Below are positions 13,041 through 24,214 of a stretch of 64,000 nucleotides of DNA, piece by piece. Source of the stretch: Malachius bipustulatus (lineage: Eukaryota > Arthropoda > Insecta > Coleoptera > Melyridae); NCBI GenBank assembly GCA_910589415.1, contig OU342635.1, forward strand, positions 15,872,001 to 15,936,000, written 5' to 3'. A program made the position numbers and the translations under genes. The notes under the pieces are model-generated. The model was not told the origin of the DNA. It saw only the letters and a program-made list of their open reading frames with translations, and made no database searches. How positions within the stretch are numbered: position 1 is the first letter of the stretch; each line of letters starts with the position of its first letter.

Positions 13041-13882
13041 ACCCTGATTAAGTATTACCAAAATAACTAATATAAACATCATAAAACTGCATCGCTCAGT
13101 TTCATGCCTCAAGCTCTGCGCATGGTGCGTTCAGAGGTAGGTACTCTGATAATGTCCCACCACTTCATATTATTATTTTACCGTTTTTTTTTCAAATTTG
13201 AAAATATCCAGAATTAGGTACTACCTACGAGTAATAATATTATAAACACGATTTAAACCGACTCGTATGACTCGAAAAATGTTAAAAATTAGCCACATTT
13301 TTGTAAATATATATTTATGCAGTTTATGTATGCAGTTAAATAATTATGATACTTATACCTACCTAAGTAAGGTACTACAGTCAGGGGTCATTATTTACAT
13401 CCGGTTATCCTACAGTTTCACTATGGCACTTATATGTATAGGGGTGGAGGACATACCTATAGTCGAGCCTCTAGTAACACCAGGAAGGTATTCATTTGCT
13501 TTGCAAATGAAAGATAAGCCGAAAAACGGCACTAAAAATCGGTTTTCGGAATATTGATGTCACGCTTTTTGAAATGCAAAATTCAAAATAATAATCGTGC
13601 TACTACTGTCAATTTCGAAGATATTCCTTGCCCTGAAAGTGAAGAAAAAAATAGCAATGCAATCGTAGTGCCAAAGAGGCCTTAGTTGTGTTGTGACCTT
13701 GATATTAGTTTGCAATGGCTAATGGCTGTTTTTAGCTTCTTACCCACGCAGCACCCCTATTTCGCCCCTCGGTCCCGAAAAAATTGACGGAACTTAGTTT
13801 ATGGGGATGTAAATATTCACCCCTCGATTTACCGAGTCAGGTTTTGAAAAAAACTCTCCCGTTCTTCAGAACCTACCTACCT

Positions 13883-14172
13883 TGGTTATCCTGTTGTTTA
13901 GTCTTCCAAAACACCCCTCACATGCCCATTCCACTTTTTCCACTCGCGTCTCTCACAGCACAGCAGTCACAGTGTTGCTGCATTAAATCAGGTCTTTGGT
14001 CAGGGTAGGTTTTTTTTTTAATTTTAGGGACATTTAAAGGGAAAAAAAACCTACCCTGACCAAAGACCTGATTTAATGCAGCAACCCTGTGGCGACGCGA
14101 GTGGAAAAAGTGGAATGGGCAATGGGCATGTGAGGGGTGTTTTGGAAGACTAAACAACAGGATTACCCCTAC
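13883..14172. repeat. Near-perfect palindrome (about 140-bp arms)
   Basis: The left arm (about 13886-14020) and right arm (14042-14168) are reverse complements over nearly their whole length. Matching blocks are CCTGTTGTTTAGTCTTCCAA, ACACCCCTCACATGCCCATT, CCACTTTTTCCACTCGCG and CAGGTCTTTGGTCAGGGTAG. The loop is about 20 bp (AATTTTAGGGACATTTAAAG region). The main difference is inside the arms, where one arm has a short TCTCACAGCACAGCAGTCAC insert. The high arm identity points to recent formation or gene conversion between arms. Confidence 0.9.
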
Positions 14173-15692
14173 CTTGTCTTCTTTCTCACTACATGGTCTA
14201 CCCTCAAGTTTATTTTTTGCGAGATTCACAAAAAAAAATATAACATTTTTTGCGAGATCAATCGTAGACTCACCCGGCGTTTGACAAAACAACATTCAGA
14301 CATTTTTAATTCCTTGGGCCTTGGGGAAGTAGGTACCTAACAACTAACAACCTCATAGCTAGGTACCTACCTACTACACACCAAAGATAACGAACCATGC
14401 AAAATTTTCCAAATCTAAAAACCTCGCTAAAAATGCAGTTCTGAAATTAACAAAATATTGGCGCAACTTTTATTTAACCGACAGCCAGCCACTGTTGTCT
14501 CGGAGGTATATATTTGAAGTGACATTTTCATTTTAATCTTTTCAAGTTTGAGTCTATTTTGAGGTTATAGGTAAGGTAGTAGGTATAGCACCTATCCATC
14601 TGTTTTTGACGTCCACAGCTGCCCTTGATAGTGACAAAAATCAATCAAAAAATTAGAGGTAGGTAGGTAATAATATATTTTTTCTTCAAACGTCAGTAAA
14701 TCAGACATTACTCGACTCAGTAGCCGGTCTCAAAGTTTCACTTTTCCTCCGCCGGAGCTAAAGTGTTGCCAAGCAACACTTTACCTCCGCCGGAGCTAAA
14801 GTGGTGCCATAGCAACATCAACATACAAACACATAGCTACCTGTATTAAGAATCAACTATTGAAATTTTATTAATGTAGGCCCGTATATTCATCAATAAA
14901 ATTCAACCTAAGATATGAAAACTCTCTAGTTTATTATTATCTAATAAGGTTAAAAGGAATTCGGTATTAATCAAACATAATCTTTGGAAAATCTACACCG
15001 AAACGAAGTAATTCTGTGAAACGTCATAATTATTATACTCGAAGCCGGACGGTCGACAGTCGACTTTAGTCGAGTCGAGCTCGTGCTCGGCTCAGTCGGC
15101 CACAGTCGGCTCAAACGTCAGAAAAAAAGTTGGGTTATTGCGAGGTAAACAAAAATAATAATTATTCCGTATTGAAATTTGAATATTGAACACAAGGATA
15201 ATAATAATTATAACCATATAGGTACCTAGGTACATAAAGGAATCCAACATCTTATATTTTTATTATTAGGTAAGTATTAGTGCACAGTTATGACCTACAT
15301 ATTTAACATTCAACTTCTGACTGACTGGCATCATCATTAACAGAAAATGAAAAAAATGACCAAGCAGGGTCTAGCAAGAGGTAGGTAGATGTTATCATTA
15401 ATTTTATAACTTACTTACAAACTTTTATAACGTTTTTAATTTTGATTTTGCGATGATTAGTAGTTTAGTTACATAATTATTATTTTATTATTTTTCTTTA
15501 ATAATTTCAATAATAATTTCTCGATGTTCACTGACGTTGATGACAGTGTCAATTTGACAGCGCCGCGTTTCTATAGAAGCAGCCCATACTCCATCCATAC
15601 TCACCTACTTATATACCAGTCCAAACCTTTTGAAAATTCGCTTTCCTTCAATTAAAAATGATGTTCTTGCTTAAATTTGCCCACGTTTGAAG
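14173..15692. other. Intergenic; two short palindromes at 14740-14816
   Basis: No gene is seen. At 14747-14816 the segment TCCGCCGGAGCTAAAGTG occurs twice, separated by the stem-loop AAAGTGTTGCCAAGCAACACTTT read in two pieces. This gives nested small hairpins. Around 15050-15115 there is a run of GTCGA, CTCGG and AGTCGG words (locally repetitive, GC-richer). The rest is AT-rich and unassigned. Confidence 0.6.
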
Positions 15693-15836
15693 AAAAAATA
15701 GTATATTTTATTTGGAGGAAAAGTGACTTTTCATGGCTTGCTCTCTATTATCAGCCTCACTTCGTTCGGCTGATAAACACGAGCGCGCCATGAAAAGTGT
15801 CACTTTCCCTCCGTATAAAATAATATACTATTGTTG
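15693..15836. mobile_element. Short hairpin MITE-like element
   Basis: AGTATATTTTATTTGGAGG followed by AAAGTGACTTTTCATGG on the left is mirrored by CCATGAAAAGTGTCACTTT and CCTCCGTATAAAATAATA on the right. The arms are about 50 bp with a 40-bp centre containing CTCACTTCGTTCGGCTGAT. A related hairpin with the same GTATAT...GGAAAGTGA logic lies at about 55855-55985, so this is a repeated family rather than a chance palindrome. Confidence 0.75.
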
Positions 15837-17582
15837 TTTACCTAGTTCTAGAATCTAGAACTTACTCAGCTAACCTCAAAACGGCGCGAAATGGATTATT
15901 TTCGGATCAATATGACTCCTGCTGTTGTTTCACCTGTTCCTGTTATAGAATCGCAACGTAAAGTAACGTACCTAAACGTAATAGGTACCTACCTACCTAT
16001 CTATATTAAAGGGACTAGAGAAAATACCGACATTTTATACCAGGGGTACTTTGAAAGGTACCCCCAACTGAATATTTTATTTGGTCTACCTTTTAATTAA
16101 ATAATATCATAGCAGGTCTGAAAGTATCCAATAAAATATGAGACAGATACCCATCATTCAGGCCACTAATAACCTAACTGTCTCCTTTTGTGAAGGAAAT
16201 ACGAAAAACCAGACGTTTGAGAGCAATTATTGATCATAGAATGTTCCAGAGATATTTTTTAGTTGTTTTATTAAGATTTCATTAAAATTATAGGCCCCAA
16301 ATAATAGGAATAATACCTACTTATCTATTTCGGTATTATATGTCCCTAACCTACTGCTGCTTGTTTTGATAAAAAAAAGATAAGAGTGATAAGAAAGACA
16401 CTCACCTTTTGGGTTTCCAACGGCGTTTCAAGACCCCCAACATTTGATAAATTATGTACAAAAACAGAAGCTGTAGAATTATTTTTCACTGCTAGCTGTC
16501 TAATAAAATGAACTACTGCTGGAACAACTGAAGATAGAACATCTAGTCGACTTGATCACCGAACCGCTTATTTCACATAGGTATAATAATGAAATGACCA
16601 TTATTATAACGGCCCGAATAATAGAACTTTCATTGTTTACTTCGTATTTAGGTAGGTAAGTAAACCGTTTACATTTTTTTCAAGAATTAGAATAATTTAT
16701 CGACACGACACTGGGACACTGCGTATTACCAACTCTACCCAAACCCCAAACGTTTCCTCATTTCCTGATACACGGCACACGGAATAACACTCAACTCAAC
16801 TCAACTCAACTCAGAGCTCGACGACGCACACGGGCAAAAACACTCTAAACAGTCGACAGTCGGGGAGAACTAGTAAAAAGTGTAGTGAGTGATCGGAGTG
16901 ATCCTGACGGTATTTTTTATCTCTCTCGTACTCGTCTCTCTTTCCTTCCGAGGCAGCAGGAATCTGTTCGAAAATAAACATCAATGGTCACATGACCAAT
17001 AGCAATCAGCTGATTCGCTCAGCTCGTAAAGAGTAACCTGTGCGTATGTTGCCAGATTGCCCGCAAAATCGGTACATTTTAATCATTTTACTTTGTTTAT
17101 TTATTCAACTAAGGCAACGTTTATTCAAAAACAGAACCCAACATGGTCATTCAACATAGTGTTGTAATGTTGTAACAGAACACTAACTAAATATTCTCTT
17201 GTAACGTGCTTAAATAAGTATCTAAGAAATAATGACTTTCTCAAAAGTTACGACATTTTTACAAAAAATATCGTACGTGTGTAGATTCACAGACCTTAAA
17301 TAACTCGGAGGGATGATTTTATAGCGCAAGTCATATGTCAGCTGTCAGCGTGGAACTAATAGGTATGGAGGTCGGAGGTGACGTGGCCGGTATCTCGCAC
17401 AGGTCACGGGCACGCCACAATTTTAGCAAATAGCTTCCAGGTAAGATGACGAAACCTTTCGCTGATTGGGGAATGGCAAGGACGCCGAGGTTAGCATAGC
17501 GAAAGCCGGTGGATGCCGGATGGCCATGGCATCCAGACGGGGGACTAGAAAAACTATGAAAAGCCTATCGATCTGTACAAGG
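15837..17582. other. Intergenic, no gene seen
   Basis: A short plus-strand open frame at 15891-16100 has no recognisable motif and is not called. A five-copy ACTCA-type pentamer run lies at about 16788-16812. No other structure was recognised. Confidence 0.55.
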
Positions 17583-18431
17583 TGAGGCGCGAGAACCTTA
17601 GGGCATTTTTATATGGAGAAGTCCTGGGAGTAGAAGTCTAAAAATTTGTATGTGTAAAATTTCGATTTTGACGAACTGACCCCTCACCATTTCCGGTTAC
17701 ACCGGATGTTGCCATCAACTTTCTTATTTTAAATGGGACACGCTTGTATATTATTACATTTTCAGATTGCCTGAAAAAATGTAATAAAAATGGTGTTTAT
17801 AGTTCAAAATTCGAACGAGTGGTTTATGAGTTATAAACAAATGAAAATTGCAATTTTCCATTTTCAAAGCAGCTTAGGTCGAAAACGGGGCAAGATAGAT
17901 GAAAACGGCTTTACATGTCCCTATCTTAACTTTTCACGTAGTATCCTATGGTACTGATGAAATTTGTATACAAAATGATTAAAAATTAGCGATTTAAAAA
18001 AAAAAACTAAAAAAATGTTTTTTTTTTTGTAGGTACTCCAGCGTAGTATACAAAAAGTTAGGATAGGGACATGTAAGCCGTTTACCGATATCTTGGCCCG
18101 TATTCAAGCTAAGCTGCTTTGAAAATGGAAAATTGCAATTTTCATTTATTTATAACTCATTATAATTGGTAGTTACAAATTTGAACTGTAAACATCATTT
18201 TTATTACTGTTTTTCAGGCAATCTGAAAATGTAATAATATACAGGGTGTATCATTTAAAAAAAGAATATGACCACTTCCGGTATAACCGGAAGTGGTGTG
18301 GGGTTGTGAATATTTAAGTTCAGCTCGTCGAAGCCGAAACTACATAATATACATTTACAAGTTTTTAGACTTCTACTCCCAACACTTCTCCATTTATAAA
18401 AATGCCCTAAGGTTCTCGCGCCTCACCCTGT
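17583..18431. repeat. Large palindromic element, about 850 bp
   Basis: The ends read GGTGAGGCGCGAGAACCTTA (left) and TAAGGTTCTCGCGCCTCACC (right), perfect inverses. Reverse-complement matches continue inward almost to the centre near 18010. They include GACTTCTACTCCCA with its inverse, TCCGGT-ACCGGA blocks, CAGATTGCC, GAAAATTGCAATTTTC and the 'tagggacatgta' text. The outermost bases resemble TACAGGGTGAG, a terminus common to non-autonomous DNA elements. There is no transposase. Partial relatives occur at about 45640-45770, 55330-55560 and 56100-56160. Confidence 0.9.
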
Positions 18432-18466
18432 ATATCTTTGCTATCGTAGGTACCTGAAAATCTCGA

Positions 18467-18638
18467 ATTAATAAAAACGAATAAATCGAATTATTTACTT
18501 TGTCTATGTCTATCGCCTTTTGAAGAAGTTCCGAACCACTTTGCGTTTTTCTATTAATAAAAACGAATAAATCGAATTATTTACTTTGTCTATGTCTATC
18601 GCCTTTTGAAAAAGTTCCGAACCACTTTGCGTTTTTCT
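18467..18638. repeat. Two-copy 86-bp tandem duplication
   Basis: ATTAATAAAAACGAATAAAT starts at 18467 and again at 18553. The two 86-bp units differ by only one or two bases (GAAGAAG versus GAAAAAG). This is a very recent head-to-tail duplication in otherwise diverged repeat DNA. Confidence 0.93.
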
Positions 18639-18694
18639 TCGCGAATTAATAAACTTTATTTTTACCTGAAACTACGTTTCGGAATCAACGATCG

Positions 18695-19065
18695 ACGCCA
18701 TAGTTGTTTGTCGGCGCAATTACCTAATTATCTGGAATATCAGCCACAAATAACTTACTACCTCGGTCAATTAAACCATAGTGTTTCCCGTTAATAATCA
18801 ATAGATTAATATCAACTTACGAAGTTTTTCGATTTCTGACATCAGACACTGAGGGTTATCTTCAACAGACTCTTTAAACCTATGATAATACCCTGTGATT
18901 GCTACCGTTTTCAGCAGTGCAATTTTCAAGCTCTTGGCCTGCTGACTCTGCCTTGTACTTAATTGAGAAACAACTAATTACTGTTCAACTGCAAGTTCAC
19001 CTATTGCATCATTTTTAATTCGGAAAGAAATCTTAAGTAATAGCATCAGCGAAGGTTCAAGATGG
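18695..19065. repeat. Second copy of the repeat found at the window start
   Basis: Same orientation as 12-345 and alignable block by block. It has additional text around 18830-18860 that the other copy lacks. No coding content. Confidence 0.75.
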
Positions 19066-19513
19066 CCACAAAAGAAAATTACCTAATTACCTATCCCCGA
19101 AAACATTTGTCTCGAAGAACACCTCTATAAGAACTGCATAGCATACAGTGTGGACGTTTAATTATAGTCCCCCACTGACCTTAAATTTTGCTACTTTTTG
19201 ACATAAAACTGATATCTGTCAAATGTCAAAGATGACATTGCAATCGCTGTCCACTTCAAAATTTTGAGTCATGGAGGGTCATGTGAGACTTCATTTTAAA
19301 GGTATTTCAATTATCTACACAATAACAACAAAAAAAGAATTTAAAAAGAGTGGGCTAAGTCGTCGACAAAAAAATTATAAAAATTGAAATTGTATTGAAT
19401 CTCGCTCATTGCGAGCGAGAGCAACAAAACAAATGGGTAAAACAGATGTAACGTGACGATATCGGGTCGCACTGGGGAGTCTTGTTCCAACACCTTAGTT
19501 ATCTTACACCGTG
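19066..19513. other. Intergenic with a dispersed-repeat segment
   Basis: No gene is seen. The segment at about 19400-19515 (GCGAGAGCAACAA, GTGACGATATC, CTTACACCGTGGT) matches about 31510-31620 in the same orientation, so it is part of a dispersed repeat. Confidence 0.6.
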
Positions 19514-20157
19514 GTACAGGGTGACAGTCCTAAGAGGAAATGCATTGGGATCTCGGTTATCCTTACGAGATGTTGTTGTGCTGATTTGTAATGTTTTCAA
19601 ATAAATTTAGCGTAGCTTCAGGGGTTGCTGAAATTTGCTGCAAAAAGTGAAAAAATCGATGTCTTTCTTATTTTAGCCATATATTTTTTATTATTTTATT
19701 GCCCTTATATTGTTTTTCATGACATTCGGTGTTGATAAACAATTTTAGCAAAAAAAAAACTTCACTGAAAAACGTCGATATGACGTTATATCGTTTGTCA
19801 TGTGGTGATTTTTTTGATTTCAGAATAATAAAATTTTTTGTTTTTTAACTTGGCAGATTTTTGTTTAAATTGATTTTTTCATAGCGAATGCTGGCAACCA
19901 TAAGAAAAACAAAAGTCGAAAGTCGACTATGAAAACTCTGAGATCTAGTCAGCTTTGAAAATTTTTTAAATGTCAAATGGCTAGCTTTTGATGAATTATG
20001 TACACCTACACAAAATAATTAATTAGTTTTCAATACCTAATAAAAAAGATATGGCTAAAATGGAAAATTTGAAATTTCAATCATTTGACTTACTTCGTAT
20101 CTCGTAAGATCAAGAGATCCCCATGCATATTCTCTAAAAATGGTCACCCTGTTAGTT
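19514..20157. repeat. Long inverted repeat with ACAGGGTGAC ends
   Basis: The left end ACAGGGTGAC (about 19515) pairs with GTCACCCTGT at about 20144-20153. Inward matches include GGGATCTC, CTTACGAGAT and TTTTAGCCATAT...TTTTTTATTA with their inverses. The interior contains AACAAAAGTCGA...GACTATGAAAAC, which recurs in partial copies at about 22790-23400 and three times between 26660 and 27545. It is a fold-back family with at least five copies in this window. Confidence 0.8.
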
Positions 20158-20591
20158 GCATAGCAGAGCAATAGTAGTTCAGCAGCTATCGGTTGCAAGA
20201 TCAGAAGAAAACTAAAGCAAAGTAGTTTAGAACTGACGGTTCATTAATTGAAGATTATTGTAATATAAATAAAGTCTGAAAATTATTATTATTTACTATT
20301 ATTGTAAGTAAAAATAAAGTTAGTTTTCTAACAAAATGATCCACAACAGCATACATCCAGCAGGCTCAGCCAAGACTGGACTTCCCAGAGATCAGCAGCC
20401 AAGCCATTCTCCAAGTTGTTGCCAGACCAGCAGGGTTCGGAATACTACATGTAGTAAATGTTTCCTACACTTTTATTTTCTACGTGTAGTTAATGCAGGT
20501 ACTGGGTTAATCTGTTAATCGCGATCCAGATAATCGAGCTTCTAATCTATTTATTATTTATATAATTTAAAAAAAATCTAGTGAACGTTAA
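20158..20591. other. Downstream of PUSL1, no gene seen
   Basis: A 60-codon plus-strand frame at 20336-20518 has no recognised motif. Nothing else is apparent. The PUSL1 3' UTR must lie in its right-hand part. Confidence 0.5.
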
Positions 20592-22324
20592 TTACAATTC
20601 ATAATTGTCATTTATACAAAATTGTTCTTCATCTTCTTTGGAATAGGCCACTTCGCAAAGATATAAGCCACAAGCTGGAGCAAGAATAATCCTTGGATTC
20701 CAGGAATTCTGCGATGGAACTTGCAACATACATTTAAGTTCTCGGGTGGTAATTTTTCCCTGAGCAAAGGCAATTAAAGTACCAACTATTCTTCGAACCT
20801 AAAATGCATGAAGTAGAATTACATTAAAAGAATAAAAAACAACATTACATGAATTTTAAAAGCCCCTAGGCCCAATAAATAACATAATACCTGTCTGTAT
20901 AAAAATCCATCAGCCTGAATATAGATATCAAAAAATTTGTAATCATCGATGCTGGAATTCACACAAGATGGCCAACTAAAGTTGCTATAAGTCATCGGTT
21001 TACCCTCTAAAATATCCAGTCGAAAAATATTTTTTCGAGAGATTTTATCCCTGTGTGCTGGAGTCGTAGCTTTACCCATAAATGTTCTGAAATCATGGAC
21101 GCCAGTGAACAACTTTGCAGCATTTCTCATTTCCTTTAGATCAAAGGAATTGGTACTAGAAATCGATGCAAAGTAAGATGATAAATTGTTTTTAGTCGAC
21201 ACCTTACCATATGAAGTAGCATCTGTCTTTCTCTTCGATAGGAATCAAGCGATCGTGCGTGACTACATGGAGACAATCTCCTTTTGCCACGGCCAGCCTG
21301 TATAGGTAAGTGCGAGAAACGGCTCTGGATCGACAACTGAAGTCGTTTGGCACAAAGCATGCCCTTAATATTCTAATCGGTATGTCGTGTCTAGTAAAAT
21401 GGTGGTTTAGACGTACAGTTACACTTTGGGGTGGGAACCATTGGTTAATGCTGCGACACAGGTCAACGTGGCATGTAGAATTGAAGGCATGGACACCAGT
21501 GTCTGTCCTGAAAAAAATAATCAATAATCAACTGGATTATCCTTCAGGATGTTACTGGAACTGGGCTAATTATTATTTAACTATCTGAAAACCCTGGCAA
21601 ATTTCATCATGAGTGGAAGAGTGCTTTGGATAATGATGAAAAACCGATTATAAAAGCTAAACAATTCAGGACCGTGTTTACATTCATTTACATAGACTTT
21701 TAGTCATGAAATGAAACAACAAATTACCCCCGTCAGTATTGAAATGATATGAGATTTAGAAATAGCCAGTTTACTTACAGGAAAATTAGGAAATACAATT
21801 ACCTGCTGGATAAAAACACCTTTGGTTCATTCCAAGGCTTCAAGGTCTTTAGGGCAATTTCTAAACAACCTTGTATTGTTGTTGGATCATCTGTTGGAGG
21901 AATTGTTCTAGGCATTTGTCTTTGTGCGCCCCTGAAAGCCAACCCGATTAAATTTTTATAAAAATTGAGGTTTGTTTAAAATGGTTTAAAATAAATGGCT
22001 CACTTTAGTCCCTGCTGTCTTTTTAATATTTTATAGCCACGAGTAACAATGTCAAGTAATACTCGACAACTTTTACATACAATACTCGACAAGAGTAACA
22101 ACTTTTGTCGAGTATTGTATATTGCTAGGGTAACTCTTTTATGTATTACTGTGGTCCCCAGGAATTAAATGGCTCACTTTAGTCACTGTAGGTAGAGAGG
22201 GACTGAAGTGCCAACTTTTTTATTGTCAGCAAATTCTAAATTACAAAATTAATAACATATTTTATAGGCACCTGAATGGTTTGCCGGTATAGGAAATATT
22301 TAGCAAATATCTCCGGTACAACAT
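20592..22324 (-). CDS. PUSL1: tRNA pseudouridine synthase-like 1 (TruA family), five exons
   Basis: Exons on the minus strand are 22324-22272, 21931-21803, 21507-21208, 21155-20891 and 20798-20592. All introns are GT-AG and the joined CDS is 954 nt (317 aa), close to family length. It isomerises uridine to pseudouridine in tRNA; the vertebrate orthologue is mitochondrial. Signatures in order are RYLLNISYTGKPFRGAQRQ (N-terminal TruA strand), FLSSRTDTGVHAF (catalytic Asp in RTDTGVHA), LFTGVHDFRTFMG, then GFLYRQVRRIVG near the C-terminus. The first exon (17 codons plus two bases) is too short to stand out alone. It was placed by phase and by the conserved SYTG-F-G-Q pattern. ATG 22324 gives MLYRRYLL. 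The frame across the 52-bp intron 21156-21207 is needed to avoid a stop directly after FIW. Confidence 0.93.
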
Positions 22325-23047
22325 TGTCTCTGCTTTTCTATTGTCTACATAAACTGAAGAGCATACTAACATCCATTATTAATATTATTGTTATTCTTTT
22401 CGCAATTTATTTCATGTTTTAGTCATTTATTTATACAAAAAAAAACAAGATAAACAACAAGTAGGTAATGTAGCATTTTCCTTCTTGGTCCCAGTCAACT
22501 TTTTGTAAAGGATATTAATATGCAACAATATGCAACCATTTAAATTATACACAACACTGTCAGCAGGGAACACGCCACAGCCTATAACAAATAAGTCCTA
22601 TAACAAAAATTAATTGATATTCACATTGTTAGCAAAGCAACAATAAAATAGCAGAATTCAAAATTGTTCAATCTCGATAATTCAAAGTCAAAGTGCGAAC
22701 TCAATTATGTTAGGTTATAGTAATTGGAAAAATGTTCTTCTTTTTTCTTTGAAATTATTGACTTGAGTCTTGGGCTTTTGGGAATGATGATACTACTACT
22801 ATTTAAAAACATGAAAAAATTATGATTTCTTACTTTATGAAAAAAATTATATTGTTTTTCACGTCATTCGGTATTTACAAAATCAAGAAAACCAAAAATC
22901 TATCACATTCAAAAAAAAAATTTCAAAATTTAATTCTTTTTTTTTCGATAAAAATAACGTTACCTTGACCAAAAGTCATAAATAACTTTATTGTGTATTA
23001 TTTGGAATATTTCCTGTTATTGGGTTTATAACCTGTTGGAAATAAAG

Positions 23048-23090
<43 letters not shown>

Positions 23091-24214
23091 AATAACCATA
23101 AGGCAAGCAGTGTGACGTCATATTGCGACGTCACATGACGTTCTTCGATGGTGAAACTTTCCTTTTTTTAAAACAAAAAAAAGTTATTGATTTTTGGTTT
23201 CCGTGATCTTTTTATACCGAATGACATAAAAAATCAATATGGCGGCTATAAGAAAACCAAAAGTTGACTATGAAAACACTGGGATTTAGTTGGCCGTGAA
23301 AATTTTTAAAACGTCAAATGGATAGCCGTTGACGACATGTAAACGTACAAAATAATTATTTATTATTTCTGATAATAAAAAAGAAATTATCAATATCATG
23401 TGTTGTCTTTCAAACGCGTGACGTCAGAAGACCGGAGCGCAGCCTGCGCAGTCGTAGTCTATTATTGGCATACCGTGTAATCGTCGTATCGTATCGTCTT
23501 TCCATCCAGATCCAGGTACTCTAGGCACGGCCACAGCGCCATGGCATGTACGCTTAAGCGTGAAGCGTCACGTCAACGTCAACTTAGCATAGCGTGGCGT
23601 CGACGGAACCGGAAAGGAATGAATAATGAGAAGTTAAATTTTCGATTCAACTTTCTTGAGGTTTCGCGTTTCGCTTTTCTCTGCTGTGCCGCTGTGCGTT
23701 CATGGCGAAGTGGATAATTTCTAGAACGTGAACCTGAGGTATCATTCAACGGCAGTTGAGTTTTCGCAGCGGAAAAGTAAATATGATTTTTATAATTTTC
23801 ATAATCTTGCATTAGAAAAATATTATAGCTGTTTGATTGATAGTATTTCCCCATTATTTTGTGGACACGTTTCTTAACCTAAAAGGAACCGGCGGAACTT
23901 GGAGGGAAACGTTGAACAAAATGGCTCCCTTCTAAAGGTATTTATTTATAGTAAATAGAGTTTCTCTTTTGTACAGGTCACACGGGCGGGCACAGATAGG
24001 ATTGTGGATCGCTGCGTCACACAAAAGGTAAATTCACTACTAGAAATATAAGATTAAAACTGAAGTACTTGTCACATCGGCTGTGGGAGTGGAGATCAAT
24101 CGAAGACGTCGGCCGTTGGACTCGTTGTTTTGATTTACTTGCCTGTGTTTTGAGGATCTTGAGGAGGTCACATTCGGTTTTTGGCTCGGACGATCGGCAG
24201 TGATCATCTTAGAC
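22325..24214. other. Divergent intergenic region between PUSL1 and the SR gene
   Basis: It separates the minus-strand PUSL1 start from the plus-strand SR start and must hold both promoters. At about 22790-23400 there is a partial copy of the 19.5-kb hairpin family (AAAGTTGACTATGAAAAC text). An ATT trinucleotide run occupies 23049-23091. From about 23900 to 24214 the GC content rises and the sequence is probably the SR gene 5' leader. An AAAAGGTAAATTC word at about 24021 could be a 5' UTR splice donor, but no acceptor was fixed. No TATA box was assigned. Confidence 0.5.

Noticed and set aside
13918..14295. 125-codon minus-strand frame
   Set aside because: It lies across the palindrome; its two halves are inverse copies and carry no motif.
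15891..16100. 69-codon plus-strand open frame starting MDYFRINM
   Set aside because: No recognisable family motif; low-complexity GTACCTACC text runs through it.
20336..20518. 60-codon plus-strand open frame downstream of PUSL1
   Set aside because: No motif, no neighbours in frame, and composition like the surrounding intergenic DNA.
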